From Clarkia xantiana subsp. parviflora (lineage: Eukaryota; Streptophyta; Magnoliopsida; Myrtales; Onagraceae): 64,000 bases of DNA. Positions 1-10,482 of the stretch are shown here, one piece after another (the first letter of the stretch is position 1; each line of letters starts with the position of its first letter). Both the position numbers and the translations under genes were made by a program. The DNA lies in assembly GCA_036873135.1 (NCBI GenBank), contig JAPTYO010000001.1, forward strand, positions 42,742,774 through 42,806,773, in the 5' to 3' direction. Below the pieces are notes generated by a model. It was given only the letters and a program-made list of their open reading frames with translations. It was not told where the DNA came from and did not search any database.

Positions 1-473
1 AGCTCAAAATACCAAAGTTGGGCAAATGAGAGGATGTGTGAAAATGGGTGGCCAAGGCCTCCTATTCATAGGCTTTCTTGAGACCGGACCCGGTTTTAAA
101 GAGGTTTGATGACAGTTCAAGATCATGCGGTAACCGTCATCCATATTGGTAATGTGCGAACTTGCCTTCTCTACGCGTAACGGTAATCGCGGATACGATA
201 ATCGCGCGATACCCGTAATGCAATCCGGACCTCGTCGAATTTGGGTAATTCGGCGAGGTCCGGATTGCCGCGCAACCCGGACGTCCGGGTTGCAATGCAA
301 TCCGGACGTCCGGATTGCTTTGCGCAACCCGGAGGTCCGGTCCGGACGCGCGTAAATGTGTTTCCGGTCCGTTTTGATTCCTTATGAGACGTTTTTAAAC
401 CGAGATGTAATTTTCGACGTGTTTACGAGGCCTGAAATGTAAATACGAACCCGAATTGGACATTTATCTATCA
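1..473 (-). repeat. 3' LTR of the Tat element (truncated by window edge)
   Basis: This segment is homologous to 10012-10482. On the minus strand it begins with TG at 473 and would continue about 330 bp past position 1. Divergence from the partner LTR is about 3.5% by eye, which suggests a moderately recent insertion. Confidence 0.9.
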
Positions 474-490
474 CTTGCCCCCGAGTCAAG
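474..490 (-). other. polypurine tract next to the 3' LTR
   Basis: The minus strand reads ACTCGGGGGCAAG immediately before the TG of the 3' LTR, the expected place and composition for a plus-strand primer tract. Confidence 0.6.
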
Positions 491-1920
491 TAACGGTTTA
501 GAACCTTTCTTGACTCTATTTTAAGTTAGGATATTTTGTCCAATTTGAGTTTGACGCTAACCTTTCGGTTTTGATCGTTGGTCGGACGCAGGCATCTTGA
601 TTTCGTCCGTCGTTTGATTTTCCGACCGAATGACTTTGTTTCCTGTCATCATGGTTAGTGCAATAGGAAATGTATATGCGCAAGTATGGGTTATCGTCGG
701 AGACATGGGCAATTGATAATATACTATGCGAGCATGCCTCTATCAATACGCATGCATAGGTAATGGTCACGGCAATATCATAATTACGTAGTGCAGGAAA
801 TAGAAACCGTATGTTTCTAAAACAACTAAGTGATTACCAAATCATGAATCATGCGGTTGAAACGTACATGTAAAGTGATGGGTTTGATACGTGCAATGTA
901 AAGATATGCATAGGAGTAGATATTTTTAGAGGAAAGGGTAGAGTATACCGTAGGGGTTTAGGCTTGAATGTAGGTAAACTAATCATTTAATCCTTATCAA
1001 CAAAGCATCTCTTTGGGATATGTAAATACACACATCCCCAATTATCCTTCCAGCACCTTGGGAGTTCACCATTCCATCTCCTTTGCAGGTAATTCATTCA
1101 CCCTTTCCCGAAATTGCTTTTGTGTTCAAATTTCTTCGCCGTCGTGGAGCTTAGACACATCCTGACAGTTTCGAGTCTGATCTTTGGCTTGTTTTCAGAA
1201 GTTGGCACCACCATTCGACTCATTTTGTCCCAAGGATTCCAGCGCCGCCTTCGGAACCACCAGGAGCCACCGGACGCGCCCTCACGCGCCGCCGCGTGAG
1301 AATCACCTTCGCCGGAGCGTGTGGCCCACGCGCCGCCTTCCCGGCCTCGGTTCGTTGCGGTCCTTACCTTTCCGGAATCGTCTCGACAAGGGGAGTCCAT
1401 TGGGATACTTTCCGTCACGTTTTGAGGTAATTTGGAAATTCGAATTTTCAGGACAGCTTCGACTTGAATGCCAATGTCACCGTATTTTTGTTCGTTTGAG
1501 CTATTTTTCGTTGTCGACATGTGGGACTGCTTGTTGATGCTTATATGTCGAGTAATTGCTGATTGATTGCCGTCATTATCGTCATTTGTCCATAATTTAG
1601 GCGATTTTTCATTTCCGTGGATAGTTGAGGTAGAATTCCCCGTTTGGGTATAGTGCCCCCGTATCTTTGTGTAGAAGCTTTTTTGGTCGATATGCGTAAT
1701 TTTCCTTCTTGGCAGGTTTTTTGGTTGACGGGGATTGCCCAATAACTTTAGGCATAGTCACCTGTCGTCTTGACGCCTTAGAGATAAATTTTCCTTAAGC
1801 GTTGCCGCGTTCGATCCTTACGGTTTGTCGCGTTAATTCCACCGTTTGCATGATAGCTCCTTAAGACGTTAGTTCCTTCTATGGTACGTACCAACTTTAC
1901 TATGTGCGTGGAACTTGGCT

Positions 1921-2395
1921 ACGTGCGTTGACTTTTTGATACGCGCGTTGACTTTTTGATACGCGCGTTGACTTTGATATGCGTATTGATGTTGATACGC
2001 GCGTTAACTTTGATACGTGCATTGATGTTGATACGCGCGTTAACTTTGATACGCGCGTTAACTTTGATACGCGCATTGATGTTGATACGCGCGTTAACTT
2101 TGATACGCGCATTGATGTTGATACGCGCGTTGACTTTGATACGCGCATTGATGTCGATACGCGCGTTGACTTTGATACGCGCATTGGCTTTGACACACGC
2201 ATTGACTTTTATACGCGTGTTGACTTTGATACGCGCATTGATGTTGATACGCGCGTTAACTTTGATACGCGCATTGATGTTGATACGCGCGTTAACTTTG
2301 ATACGCGCATTGATGTTGATACGCGCGATAACTTTGATACGCGCATTGATGTTGATACGCGCGTTGACTTTTATACGCGCGTTGACTTTTTGCAG
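1921..2395. repeat. 18-bp tandem repeat array inside the Tat element
   Basis: About 26 copies of an 18-bp unit alternate between two forms, GATACGCGCGTTGACTTT and GATACGCGCATTGATGTT, giving a 36-bp higher-order period over much of the array. It lies between the antisense ORF and the 3' LTR. Several reading frames stay open only because 18 is a multiple of three; I do not consider them coding. Confidence 0.92.
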
Positions 2396-2558
2396 GTTGT
2401 GAAGTCGTAGTAACTTCTTGCGGAATCCCCTTCCTTTCGACCGAGTTGTTGCTATGAATAAATCCTTCATTCTTACTCTGAACATTTTTGAGCATTTTGA
2501 CATTCATGAAGGATAGCTTTTTGAACGGCTATATGTCTTTTGTGAATTCATATTGCAG

Positions 2559-3905
2559 GTTGGTTTGCCGGAAAGAGTTCGTCACTTCATGCGGCGGCTT
2601 CGCGTATTGCTTCTCGTGCCGATCCGGCTTTGGTGACCCCTGCCCCCATCACTCCTACCAATTCGGGGCGTGATCTTGGCAAAGGGTCTTCTACTCATGT
2701 GATTGAGGATACTCCCCCAGTGTCTGATTCTCGCGTTTCTTCCAAGCGGACTGACACAGTGGCGCGTGGACCGACTGATCCCAAGCGTTTGAAGCCGAAT
2801 GCGACTACTTCCACTCGTAAAGGCAAGGAAATCGCGAGTCGTAATGTAGCGTCATCTGCCCCCCAGTCAGGAAACCGACCTGTGGAAGGCCGCGGACTTC
2901 GTAAGTATACTTTTGATGAATGTACTCCGCGGTTTTGTTATTCGTTGTTAACTACTTTTTTTTTCTTTGTCGTAGCGGTTCCTCCTCTTAGGCGCGACCA
3001 TCTGGTGTGCCCCGTTGGGTTGGACATTACTGGGGACACCTGGGCTCCTTTTGGTAATGGTGGAGTTTATTTCCCCAAGGAGTCTTCACTTCGCACTCCA
3101 GAGGTTGGAGTTCGTGTGTTGCGTAGGTGTGTTCCACCAGGTGATAGGCATCCTTGCCCAACGACTGATGAGGAGGCTGAGGCTTATGCACAGGGTGCCT
3201 TATCCTGATTTGCTCCTGTAAGTAACTTGATTCTTCTGCCAAGTTTGTTGTTTTTTTGCGTTTTATGCTTTGCTTATCGCGTTGATATGTGCAGGTTGTA
3301 GCTGACATGGTAAACATGTCATCTTTTGTCATGGAGCTGGTAAGCGCGAAGCAGGCAGATATGGATAAGTGTGACGCTTTGCGCCAAGAGTTGTTGCGAA
3401 CCAAGGAAGAGGCTAGTGTGTTGAGTTCGAAAGCTGCTGCTTCTGAGAGTCGTTTTGAGGCGCGCCATGTGCTCGCTTGTCAAAGCTTGAGTCTGAGATG
3501 ATCGCTCTTGAGAAGAAGGTTACAGACGATCTTCATTCTCAAGGAGCGGAGTTAGCTGCTCTTGGTAAGGAGAGTCGTGAAAAGGGCATACAAGTGGGTT
3601 TCACCAAGTATTTGGGAACTTCAGACTTTGAAGCTGCTGTTGAGGAGAAAGTGAATAACCTGATGAGCGAGCGTTCTGAAGATTACTTCACCCGTGTGAA
3701 GGATCTTGACCCTGGGTTCCCTTTTGGCGAGTTGGGGCCATATGCGAGTTACGCTCTTTCTCACATTGAGGCGCTGAACCTTTTGGAGTGTGGCCATCCA
3801 AACTACGAGGTGTTGGTCGATGATAGCGGAGATGTGAACGTCATTGTCACTTCTCCCGAGTTTATGGAGGTTGCCCCCGGGCCTCCTGGTGGTGCTGCTG
3901 TTTGA
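2559..3905 (+). pseudogene. antisense ORF of the Tat element, spliced, coiled-coil protein
   Basis: On the strand opposite pol, between integrase and the 3' LTR, a plus-strand gene can be read as three exons: 2559-2900, 2976-3217 and 3295-3905. Each intron has GTAAGT at the donor and TTTGTCGTAG or ATATGTGCAG at the acceptor, and the frame is kept across both junctions. Exon 1 is Ser/Thr/Pro-rich and basic, exon 2 has a VPPLRRDHLVCPVGLD segment, and exon 3 is a Glu/Lys/Ala-rich coiled coil followed by a globular end. An in-frame TGA at about 3206-3208 and a frameshift near 3480 disable it. Such antisense ORFs are known from Tat/Retand elements; their function is unknown. The upstream part of the usual protein was not found. 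Confidence 0.7.
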
Positions 3906-4689
3906 ACTGCTCGTTTTACATTGAGCATGTTGGGCTCGTTTATGAGTCCGCTTGCCTCCTGGCTTCTATGCTTAGAAACTTGTTGGAGTTGTTGTTTGAC
4001 TGTTGCTTGTGACTTGTTCGCTTTGAACTACGTCATATGAACATGTTTTATACACAGCAGTTTGCATGATAACTTGTTAGTAATATTTCATACCGTTATC
4101 GCTTACTGTGTTTCCTAAACCCGGATGACTAGTAGTGTAAACGTAGTCTCCGCAATCGTGACTGATAGCCACTTTCAATTCAAAATTGTTCGCACGATGC
4201 ATTATGCATGTTGTACGTCTTCCTGCATGGCTTGTTACTATATCCATCGAAGCTTGTCAAGTGACTCGCGTATAGCGACTTAACAAGTAGTATGTTTGAA
4301 ATGTGTTATCTTTGCTTGAGCAAGATACTAGTTTATACCGTCTCTTAGTTCCACTCTAAGGCGACGTTGTATAAGACTCTACTTGTAAATTTATGAGTTT
4401 TAAACAGGGTGCACACCTGCCAGCGTGTATCAACCCGCGTTGGGGAAGCATACGCAAAACTTTTTGGGTTTTGAAAGAGAGTTTTGTGAAACCTAAAAAG
4501 GTTGTTTGATAAAATGTTTGAAAAGGTGTTTGATATATAAAAATTTTATAAAGTATTTGACAAAATATTTGGTAAAAATATTTGTGATACATGATTCCTG
4601 CGTCCAGGGACCATGTAGCACTTTTGAGAGTATGAATTGTGATGCATGTTTTCTGCGTCCAGAAACCACGCATCACGGTTTTGAAAATC

Positions 4690-5060
4690 TGTAGTACGGA
4701 ATTGTCGTCTAGTAAGAGGACTTCCGCCGTATAGACTGAACCCTAACTAGGAATTCGTAATATGGGATTGTCGTCTAAACAGAGGACATCCATCATGAAG
4801 AGTGAACCCTTACCAGGAGTTCGTAATATGGGATTGTCGTCTAAACAGAGGACATCCATTATGAAGAGTGAACCCTTACCAGGAGTTCGTAGCATGGGAT
4901 TGTCGTCTAAACAGAGGACATCCGCTATGAAGAGTGAGCCCTTACCAGAAATTGGGCACATGAGATTGTCGTCTAAACAGAGGACATCCGCTATGAAGAA
5001 TGAACCCTTATCCGGAATTCATAACATGAGATTGTCGTCTAAACAGAGGACATCCGCTAC
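4690..5060. repeat. 66-bp tandem repeat array inside the Tat element
   Basis: About 5.6 copies of a 66-bp unit built around GATTGTCGTCTAAACAGAGG. The first copy (4690-4755) is the most diverged. The unit length is a multiple of three, so the repeat translates as a 22-residue repeat, which I treat as incidental. It lies between integrase and the antisense ORF. Confidence 0.92.
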
Positions 5061-5611
5061 TTATGGGGTGATCAGTCCGTTATCGTATTTGCCCATCCTG
5101 TTCTGAATCCAGGGAATGACTATGAACATGAGGATTTGTCTCTTTCCTCCACATGCTATTTTGATAGTAAGCCTTGGTGTTAATACAAGATATTGCTTGT
5201 GGATGACAGCTTCTTGAATAGTCATCACCTTGAGCAGAGAATTGCTATAAGTTCCTTTTTTGTAGATAATCTGCAAGTTGTCCTTGCGTCACATAAGTTG
5301 GTTGTGGACATAGCGCAATTGCTTTGTGTTGCCGGCACCTTCTTGAGATAGATGCCAATTTATGAAATGAGAGATACACTCCTTGTTAGGGTAGATAATA
5401 GTTGTTGTAGTTACTTTGTTTTGTTTCCAAGTAACGTACATAGAGTGGTCGTGTTCCTACGAAGATAGAACGACTTCATTAGGTTTGTGAGATTATTACA
5501 GAGATGCCACTTTATATAAGGGAGTGGTCTTTTAAACAAGTAGATGCATTATGGAAATAAGAGCAAAAGGGCTTGATACAACAGCTCCTTTTGTGATAGA
5601 AGATTATCCTT

Positions 5612-6670
5612 TTATCCGTGGAATTTCTTCAGGTGTCCTCCACTAAATGTATTTGTAGAGATATTGCCATCTGCATCTTCAAGGCGATATGCGTTGATGT
5701 ACGGGATGGATACGACCTTGTAAGGGCCTTCCCCTTTTGGAGACATCTTGTTGATTTGATCGAGATGTGAGAATTCATTCCTTCTCCATACCATTTCTCC
5801 GACGTGGAATTGTCTTTCTTTCACCTTCCTGTTGTAATATCTTGCGGTTATCAAACGCATGCGTGCCTGATTGTGCTCGGAGTTACGCCTTTTTTCTTCA
5901 GCCAAGTCTAAGTCTAGACGCATGTCTACTTCGTTGGCTTGTGCGTTGAAATGGGTTGTGCGATAGGATGAGACAGCAATTTCGATGGGAGCGACTGCTT
6001 CCGTTCCATACACTAGGCTGAATGGTGTTTCTCCAGTTGACTCCTTTGGAGTTGTTCGAAGTGCCCATAGAACACTGCTAAGTTCTTCTGCCCATCCTCC
6101 TTTTAATGCGTGCACTCTTTTCTTGAGACCGTCTAGGACAGTTTTGTTGGCGGCTTCGACTTGTCCGTTGGTTTGAGCATGGCGGACTGAGGTGAAACGG
6201 TGGTTAATGTTGAGTCTTTCGCAAAATGTTTGAAGCCTTGAGCTCTTGAACTGTGGTCCGTTGTCGCTGATTAGGACCTTCGGAACTCCATATCGCGCGA
6301 TGATGTGATTTCGGATGAAATCCATTATTTGTGCATCGGTCGTTTGTGCCAATGCCTTTGCCTCAATCCACTTTGAAAAGTAATCGATTGCGACGACGAT
6401 GTACTTGGTTTGGCCTTTTGACTTTGGAAGTGGACCCACCAAATCGATCCCCCATTGTGCGAATGGCCAGGAGCTTGCAATTGGGCTTAGCTCGGCGGCT
6501 GGTGCCGTGATACTTCTTGAATAAAGTTGGTATGATTCGCATTCCGTGACCAAGTGCGTAGCTTGGTTCTTCATGGTTGGCCAATAGTATCCCAAGCTTA
6601 GAGTTTTGCGTATTAGAGATCTTGCCCCTTCATGGCAGGCTGCTCGGCCTTTATGTAAATCTTCTAACAC
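5612..6670 (-). pseudogene. gypsy integrase
   Basis: The ORF of 352 residues begins with an HHCC-type zinc-binding region. Its final CxxC is damaged (CESY, second Cys replaced). The DDE catalytic core is complete: D in WGIDLVGPLPK, D in ISDNGPQFKS, and E in NGQVEAANK. A C-terminal GPYKVV...YRLEDADG segment matches the GPY/F module common in gypsy integrases. Integrase inserts cDNA into the host genome. The missing Cys suggests the N-terminal fold is impaired. The ORF lies directly downstream of the RNase H linker, in the order protease-RT-RNase H-integrase typical of Ty3/gypsy. Confidence 0.92.
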
Positions 6671-6737
6671 TTTTTAGCCTTCCCGGAAGGTGATGCACCT
6701 TAGGTATGGGGTTGAAAATCCTTTCTTGTAGAGCTCA

Positions 6738-7871
6738 TCATCTATCAATGCGTAATTGACGGTTTGCCTCTGGGACTTTGTCCTCGGGGAGCTTGTGGTC
6801 TTTGAGGTATGCCAATATTGGGGTCCTCCAATCTGGATCTGGATCGATGCATAAGACTTCGAATTTGTCAATTACTGACAAGATTCTATTTTCCACGAAA
6901 TGTGTTTCTTTGCCTTGTTCATTGCCTTGTGCGAATTTGCTCAAGGCATCAGCTTCTTGATTTTCTTCTCTAGGCACCGCGGTGAGGTCGAAGGTATCGA
7001 AACTTGTAATGAGGTCTTTTGCTTGCCCCAAGTACTTTTGCATATTTTCTGATTTTGCTGCGTATTCACCTTTAACTTGGTTGACAACTAATTGCGAATC
7101 GCACTTCACTCGTAGATGTTTAACCCCGACACCTTTTGCAATTCTTAAGCCAGTTATCAATACTTCGTACTCTGCCTCGTTGTTTGTTGCTCTAAATTTT
7201 AAGTTTAGAGCATACTTCAATGGATTGGATCCATCGGGAGGAATTAGGAGGAATCCGGCACCTGATCCCCCTACGTTTGAAGATCCGTCGGTGTACATTT
7301 GCCATACTTCGATATGTTCTTCAATTTGTTGAGGTCCAACTTGGGGGTCTGTGTCGGGAGTTATCCCGGTGAATTCTGCGATGAAGTCTGCCAACGCTTG
7401 CCCCTTGATCGCCGTTCGAGGAGCAAAGTGAATGCGGAATTCACTTAGCTCTACTGACCACTTTGTTAGCTTTCCTGACATGTTTGGCTTTGACAGGATG
7501 TGATTCAGGGGTTGGTCTGTTAAGACTGTTACTTTGTGTGCGTGGAAGTATGGCCTCAGCTTCCTTGCTGCTATTATAAGCGCGTACAGGTATTTTTCGA
7601 TTGGCATGTAGTTTATCTCGTACTTTGCAAGTATCTTGCTTACGTAGTAGACTGGGAGCTGGGTAGTTCCCTTTTGTTTGACAAGGACTGAGCTGACTGC
7701 CGTGTTGCTTACTGATATGTACAGGAAGAGGGGCTCTCCTGGTATCGGTTTTGCCAGTGCCGACAATGTGCGCAAGTGTTGTTTTAATTGCTGAAAGGCC
7801 TCTTCACACGCTGGTGTCCATTCAAACTTCTTGTTTGCACGCAAGACTTCAAAGTGGGAGTGCCTTGTCAC
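6738..7871 (-). pseudogene. dual RNase H region (degenerate gypsy RNase H plus archaeal-type RNase H)
   Basis: Residues about 10-160 match the connection and ancestral gypsy RNase H, which has lost its catalytic acidic residues (LFLYISVSNTAVSSVLV where an Asp is expected). Residues about 190-320 form a second RNase H with all four acidic positions visible: D in YTDGSSNVGGSGAG, E in NNEAEYEVLI, D in VKCDSQLVV, and D in NQEADALSK. This second domain is a defining feature of the Tat clade and probably replaces the decayed one in removing RNA from the RNA-DNA hybrid. The frame ends at 6738. The linker to integrase continues in another frame to 6674, so at least one more frameshift is present. Confidence 0.9.
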
Positions 7872-8904
7872 CTATTCTGGCAAGGAACCGGTTTAAAGCA
7901 GCTAGGCGGCCATTTAGTTGTTGGACTTCCTTATGTCTCCTTGGGGACACCATTTCTTCAATCGCCTTCACCTTCTCTGGGTTAGCTTCTATCCCCCTCT
8001 GGCTCACCATGAATCCAAGGATTTTTCCTGATTGTACGCCGAAAGCGCATTTTGTTGGGTTTAGGCGGACTTGATATTCGCGCATTCTTTTGAAGATTGC
8101 TCGCAAGTCGTCAACATGGTTGCGCCTTTTGGTTGACTTCACGACCATGTCGTCCACGTATGCCTCCATTTTGGTTCCGATTAGATCGCCAAAGATGGTA
8201 TTGACCATTCGCTGGTATGTTGCTCCCGCATTGATTAGGCCGAATGGCATTACCGTGTAGTTGTATATTTCGCTATCTGCATAGAATGCAGTATGCGGCG
8301 CATCATCCTTGAACATCGGGATTTGGTTGTACCCTGAGTATGCATCCATTACAGACATTAATTCATGGCCGGCAGTGGCATCGACTAGTTGGTCGATTCT
8401 TGGGAGAGGATATGAATCCTTTGGGCATGCGTTGTTGAGATCTCTGTAATCGATGCACATTCTTAACTTGCCACTTGACTTAGGAACCAACACCGGGTTT
8501 GCAACCCATGTTTGATATCTTGATTCTTCGATGAATCCTGCGTCAAGAAGTTTTCCCACCTCTTCTCTGATAGCCAGTTTCTTGTTGCCCCCGAGGGGTC
8601 GAAGTTTCTGGGCTATTGCTCGAGTTCCTGGCTTGATGTTGAGCTTATGAGAAATGACTTCTGCGCTTATTCCGGGCATATCGCTTGGTGACCATGCGAA
8701 TAGTTCTTTATATTCTTTGAGGAGTGCTGTGATTTCTATCACTTCATCTTCTGACAGGGATGCTCCGATTTGGACCATTCTGTCTGGCTCTTCAATCTTG
8801 ATTTGTTTTAATTCCTCTACTGGGGCCGGTCGGGCACAACCTTCTCTTGGATCATCATCAATGATGGGCATGTCATCTGGCTTGACGTTATTTTGGATTG
8901 CCAC
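7849..8904 (-). pseudogene. gypsy reverse transcriptase domain
   Basis: The 351-residue ORF carries the full set of gypsy RT motifs. They include the fingers segment LVPKSSGKLRMCIDYRDLN, the first catalytic Asp in VMDAYSGYNQIPM, MPFGLINAGATYQRMV, and the YVDDMVVKS active site. The thumb region LGFMVSQRGIEANPEKV follows. The polymerase would copy element RNA into cDNA in cytoplasmic particles. The frame overlaps the next ORF by about 20 bp and ends there, which marks a frameshift between RT and RNase H. The catalytic residues are intact, but the polyprotein is not continuous. Confidence 0.92.
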
Positions 8905-8919
8905 GTTGTAACAATTTTT

Positions 8920-9630
8920 TTATAACAGTTGGTCTCCTTTGACTTCACCGATTCCAGCTGCAGTTGGGAATTTGATCTTCTGGTGTGTTGTGGATGGCAC
9001 CATTCCCCACGCATTCATGGTTGCGTATCCTAAGATACCATTGTATGCGTCGAGCTTTTGCACTACCATAAATGGTATTTCAATTTGGAGACGTGAGTTG
9101 CCCTCTCCCAGTATAACTGGCAGTGTTATGGACCCCAATCGGTAGCTTGCATCTTCCATGAACCCCACTAAGGGTGAATTCATTTTGTTGACGTCCTTCT
9201 TTCTCCCCAAAGCTAGGATGACGTCTTTCGTGATGATATTGGGTGAACTCCCTCCATCGACCAAGATACGCTTGATGTCCATGCCGTCGATTATCATGGT
9301 TATGACCAAGGCGTCATTATGTGGAAATGTTATGTGCGACTTGTCTTCCGAAGAAAAGCCGATGGCGTCTTCTAGGACAACGTCTCCTTGCTGACTGCCC
9401 CTAGGCTCATGGATCATCAGGGAAGCGTATATTTCTCTCCCGTATGATGTTTCGCCTCCTGCCCCGAAGCCTCCATGTATCACGTGGATGCCTGGAAATT
9501 TTGGACCGTGCTCTGCGGATGGCACACTGCTTGCTGGCACGGTAGATATTATGGATCTTTTATGACGTTTAAAGCGCTTCCTGGTTTTTGACGGATTGAC
9601 CTTAGTGAGAGCGTTGTGATTACTCGTCAT
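8920..9630 (-). pseudogene. retroviral-type aspartic protease domain (gypsy pol)
   Basis: This 236-codon ORF holds the polyprotein protease. The active-site region reads ILVDGGSSPNII, with DGGSS in place of the commoner DTGSS as is usual in Tat-clade elements, and a hydrophobic ILGYATMNAWG segment follows about 85 residues later. The first 30 residues are rich in Lys and Arg and may be a remnant of the gag C-terminus. The ORF ends in a stop at 8920 next to a seven-T run, so it is separated from the RT frame by a stop or frameshift. Gag should precede it, but only 39 bp separate it from the primer binding site, so a deletion has removed the leader and gag. Confidence 0.85.
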
Positions 9631-9668
9631 GACTTTGCGGTATGGTAGCTTCTTGTTCGAATCACGTA

Positions 9669-9678
9669 GACGGCGCCA
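9669..9678 (-). other. primer binding site of the Tat element
   Basis: The minus strand reads TGGCGCCGTC next to the 5' LTR. The terminal nine bases complement the ACGGCGCCA 3' end expected for plant tRNA-Asp, a primer used by many plant gypsy elements. The tRNA assignment is inferred. Confidence 0.7.
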
Positions 9679-9679
9679 A

Positions 9680-10482
9680 TGTTGCGTCCGGGATGAACAA
9701 GGTCGTGAGGACGCGTCTGTTCGCGTGGTTGTGCGGGCTTTTTAGGTTGTAACCCTTCCGTCGGGAGGAGGTTGGGCCACTGACGAGTGTTCGGATTTAC
9801 TCCCGTAAAGGTCTGTGACTCGGTTCGGCTGTGTCTTAAGAGGCGGTGGTCTGTGCACAAGTGCAGGCGTCTGGGCGGCGATTCCTGCACGAAGGACCAA
9901 TGCTAGCACGGAGAGGGGGGGTGGTGCTAGCGGAGCCCTCTCCGAAGCTTAAGTCATTATAAGGGCAAAAAGGTAATTTCTAGAGAGAGAATATTTCTAG
10001 AGAGAAGTCAGAGCTCAAAATACCAAAGTTGGGCAAATGAGTGGATGTCTGAAAATGGGTGGCCAAGGCCTCCTATTTATAGGCTTTCTTGAGACCGGGC
10101 CCGGTTTTAAAGCGGTTTGATGACGGTTCAAGATCATGCGGTAACCGTCATCCATATTGGTAATGTGCGAACTTGACTTCTCTACGCGTAACGGTAATCG
10201 CGGATACGATAGTCGCGCGATACCCGTAATGCAATCCGGACCTCGTCGAATTTGGGTAATTCGGCGAGGTCCGGATTGCCGCGCAACCCGGACGTCCGGG
10301 TTGTTGCAATCCGGACCTCCGGATTGCTTTGCACAACCCGGAGGTCCGGTCCGGACGCGCGTAAATGCGTTTCCGGACCGTTTTGATTCCTTAGGAGACG
10401 TTTTTAAACCGAGATGTAATTTTTGACGTGTTTACGAGGCCCGAAATGTAAATACGAACCCGAATTGGACATTTATCCATCA
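9680..10482 (-). repeat. 5' LTR of the Tat element
   Basis: The 803-bp LTR reads TGATG...CAACA on the minus strand. Its last 471 bp match positions 1-473, with about 16 substitutions and one small indel by eye. The left boundary is set by the adjacent primer binding site (one spacer base), and the right boundary by the TG start and the switch to LINE sequence at 10483. It contains a GC-rich self-complementary cluster at 10233-10340. Confidence 0.88.
10074..10081 (-). promoter_or_regulatory. TATA box of the Tat 5' LTR
   Basis: TATAAATA lies inside the 5' LTR on the minus strand. The equivalent site in the 3' LTR (near position 63-70) carries a T-to-C change. A similar site sits in the related LTR at 30680-30687. 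The promoter role is inferred from position and sequence. Confidence 0.5.

Larger units (their letters stand above)
474..5611. other. extended 3' region of the Tat element
   Basis: This 5.1-kb stretch downstream of integrase holds the antisense ORF and both tandem arrays. The rest (474-1920, 2396-2558, 3906-4689, 5061-5611) has no recognisable domain; short ORFs around 1098-1742 are on both strands and match nothing I know. Confidence 0.6.
1..10482 (-). mobile_element. Ty3/gypsy LTR retrotransposon, Tat clade, gag-less
   Basis: A minus-strand LTR retrotransposon runs from the left edge of the window to 10482. The 5' LTR is at 9680-10482 and the 3' LTR (cut by the window start) at 1-473. In transcription order the interior holds protease, reverse transcriptase, a degenerate RNase H followed by a second complete archaeal-type RNase H, and integrase. 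The extra RNase H, the DGGSS-type protease and the long 3' region with an antisense ORF are hallmarks of the Tat/Ogre/Retand clade. No gag is present: the protease ORF starts only 39 bp from the primer binding site. Pol is broken by several frameshifts and stops, so this copy is defective. It sits inside a LINE, whose 3' end it cuts at 10483. Confidence 0.93.

Noticed and set aside
1921..2395. Possible CRISPR array
   Set aside because: Repeats are directly contiguous without unique spacers, and the setting is a plant nuclear retroelement.
1919..2503. Long ORFs on both strands over the 18-bp repeat array
   Set aside because: They exist because the unit length is divisible by three and lacks stops; products are simple Arg/Ile/Thr/Ser repeats.
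4743..5106. 22-residue repeat protein on plus and minus strands
   Set aside because: Direct translation of the 66-bp array; both strands are open, with no start context or homology.
9649..9678. Partial tRNA gene
   Set aside because: Only a T-arm and acceptor-like end are visible, directly beside an LTR; it is the primer binding region.
9627..9890. 87-codon ORF overlapping the LTR as a gag remnant
   Set aside because: It lies mostly within the LTR and has no gag motifs or zinc knuckle.
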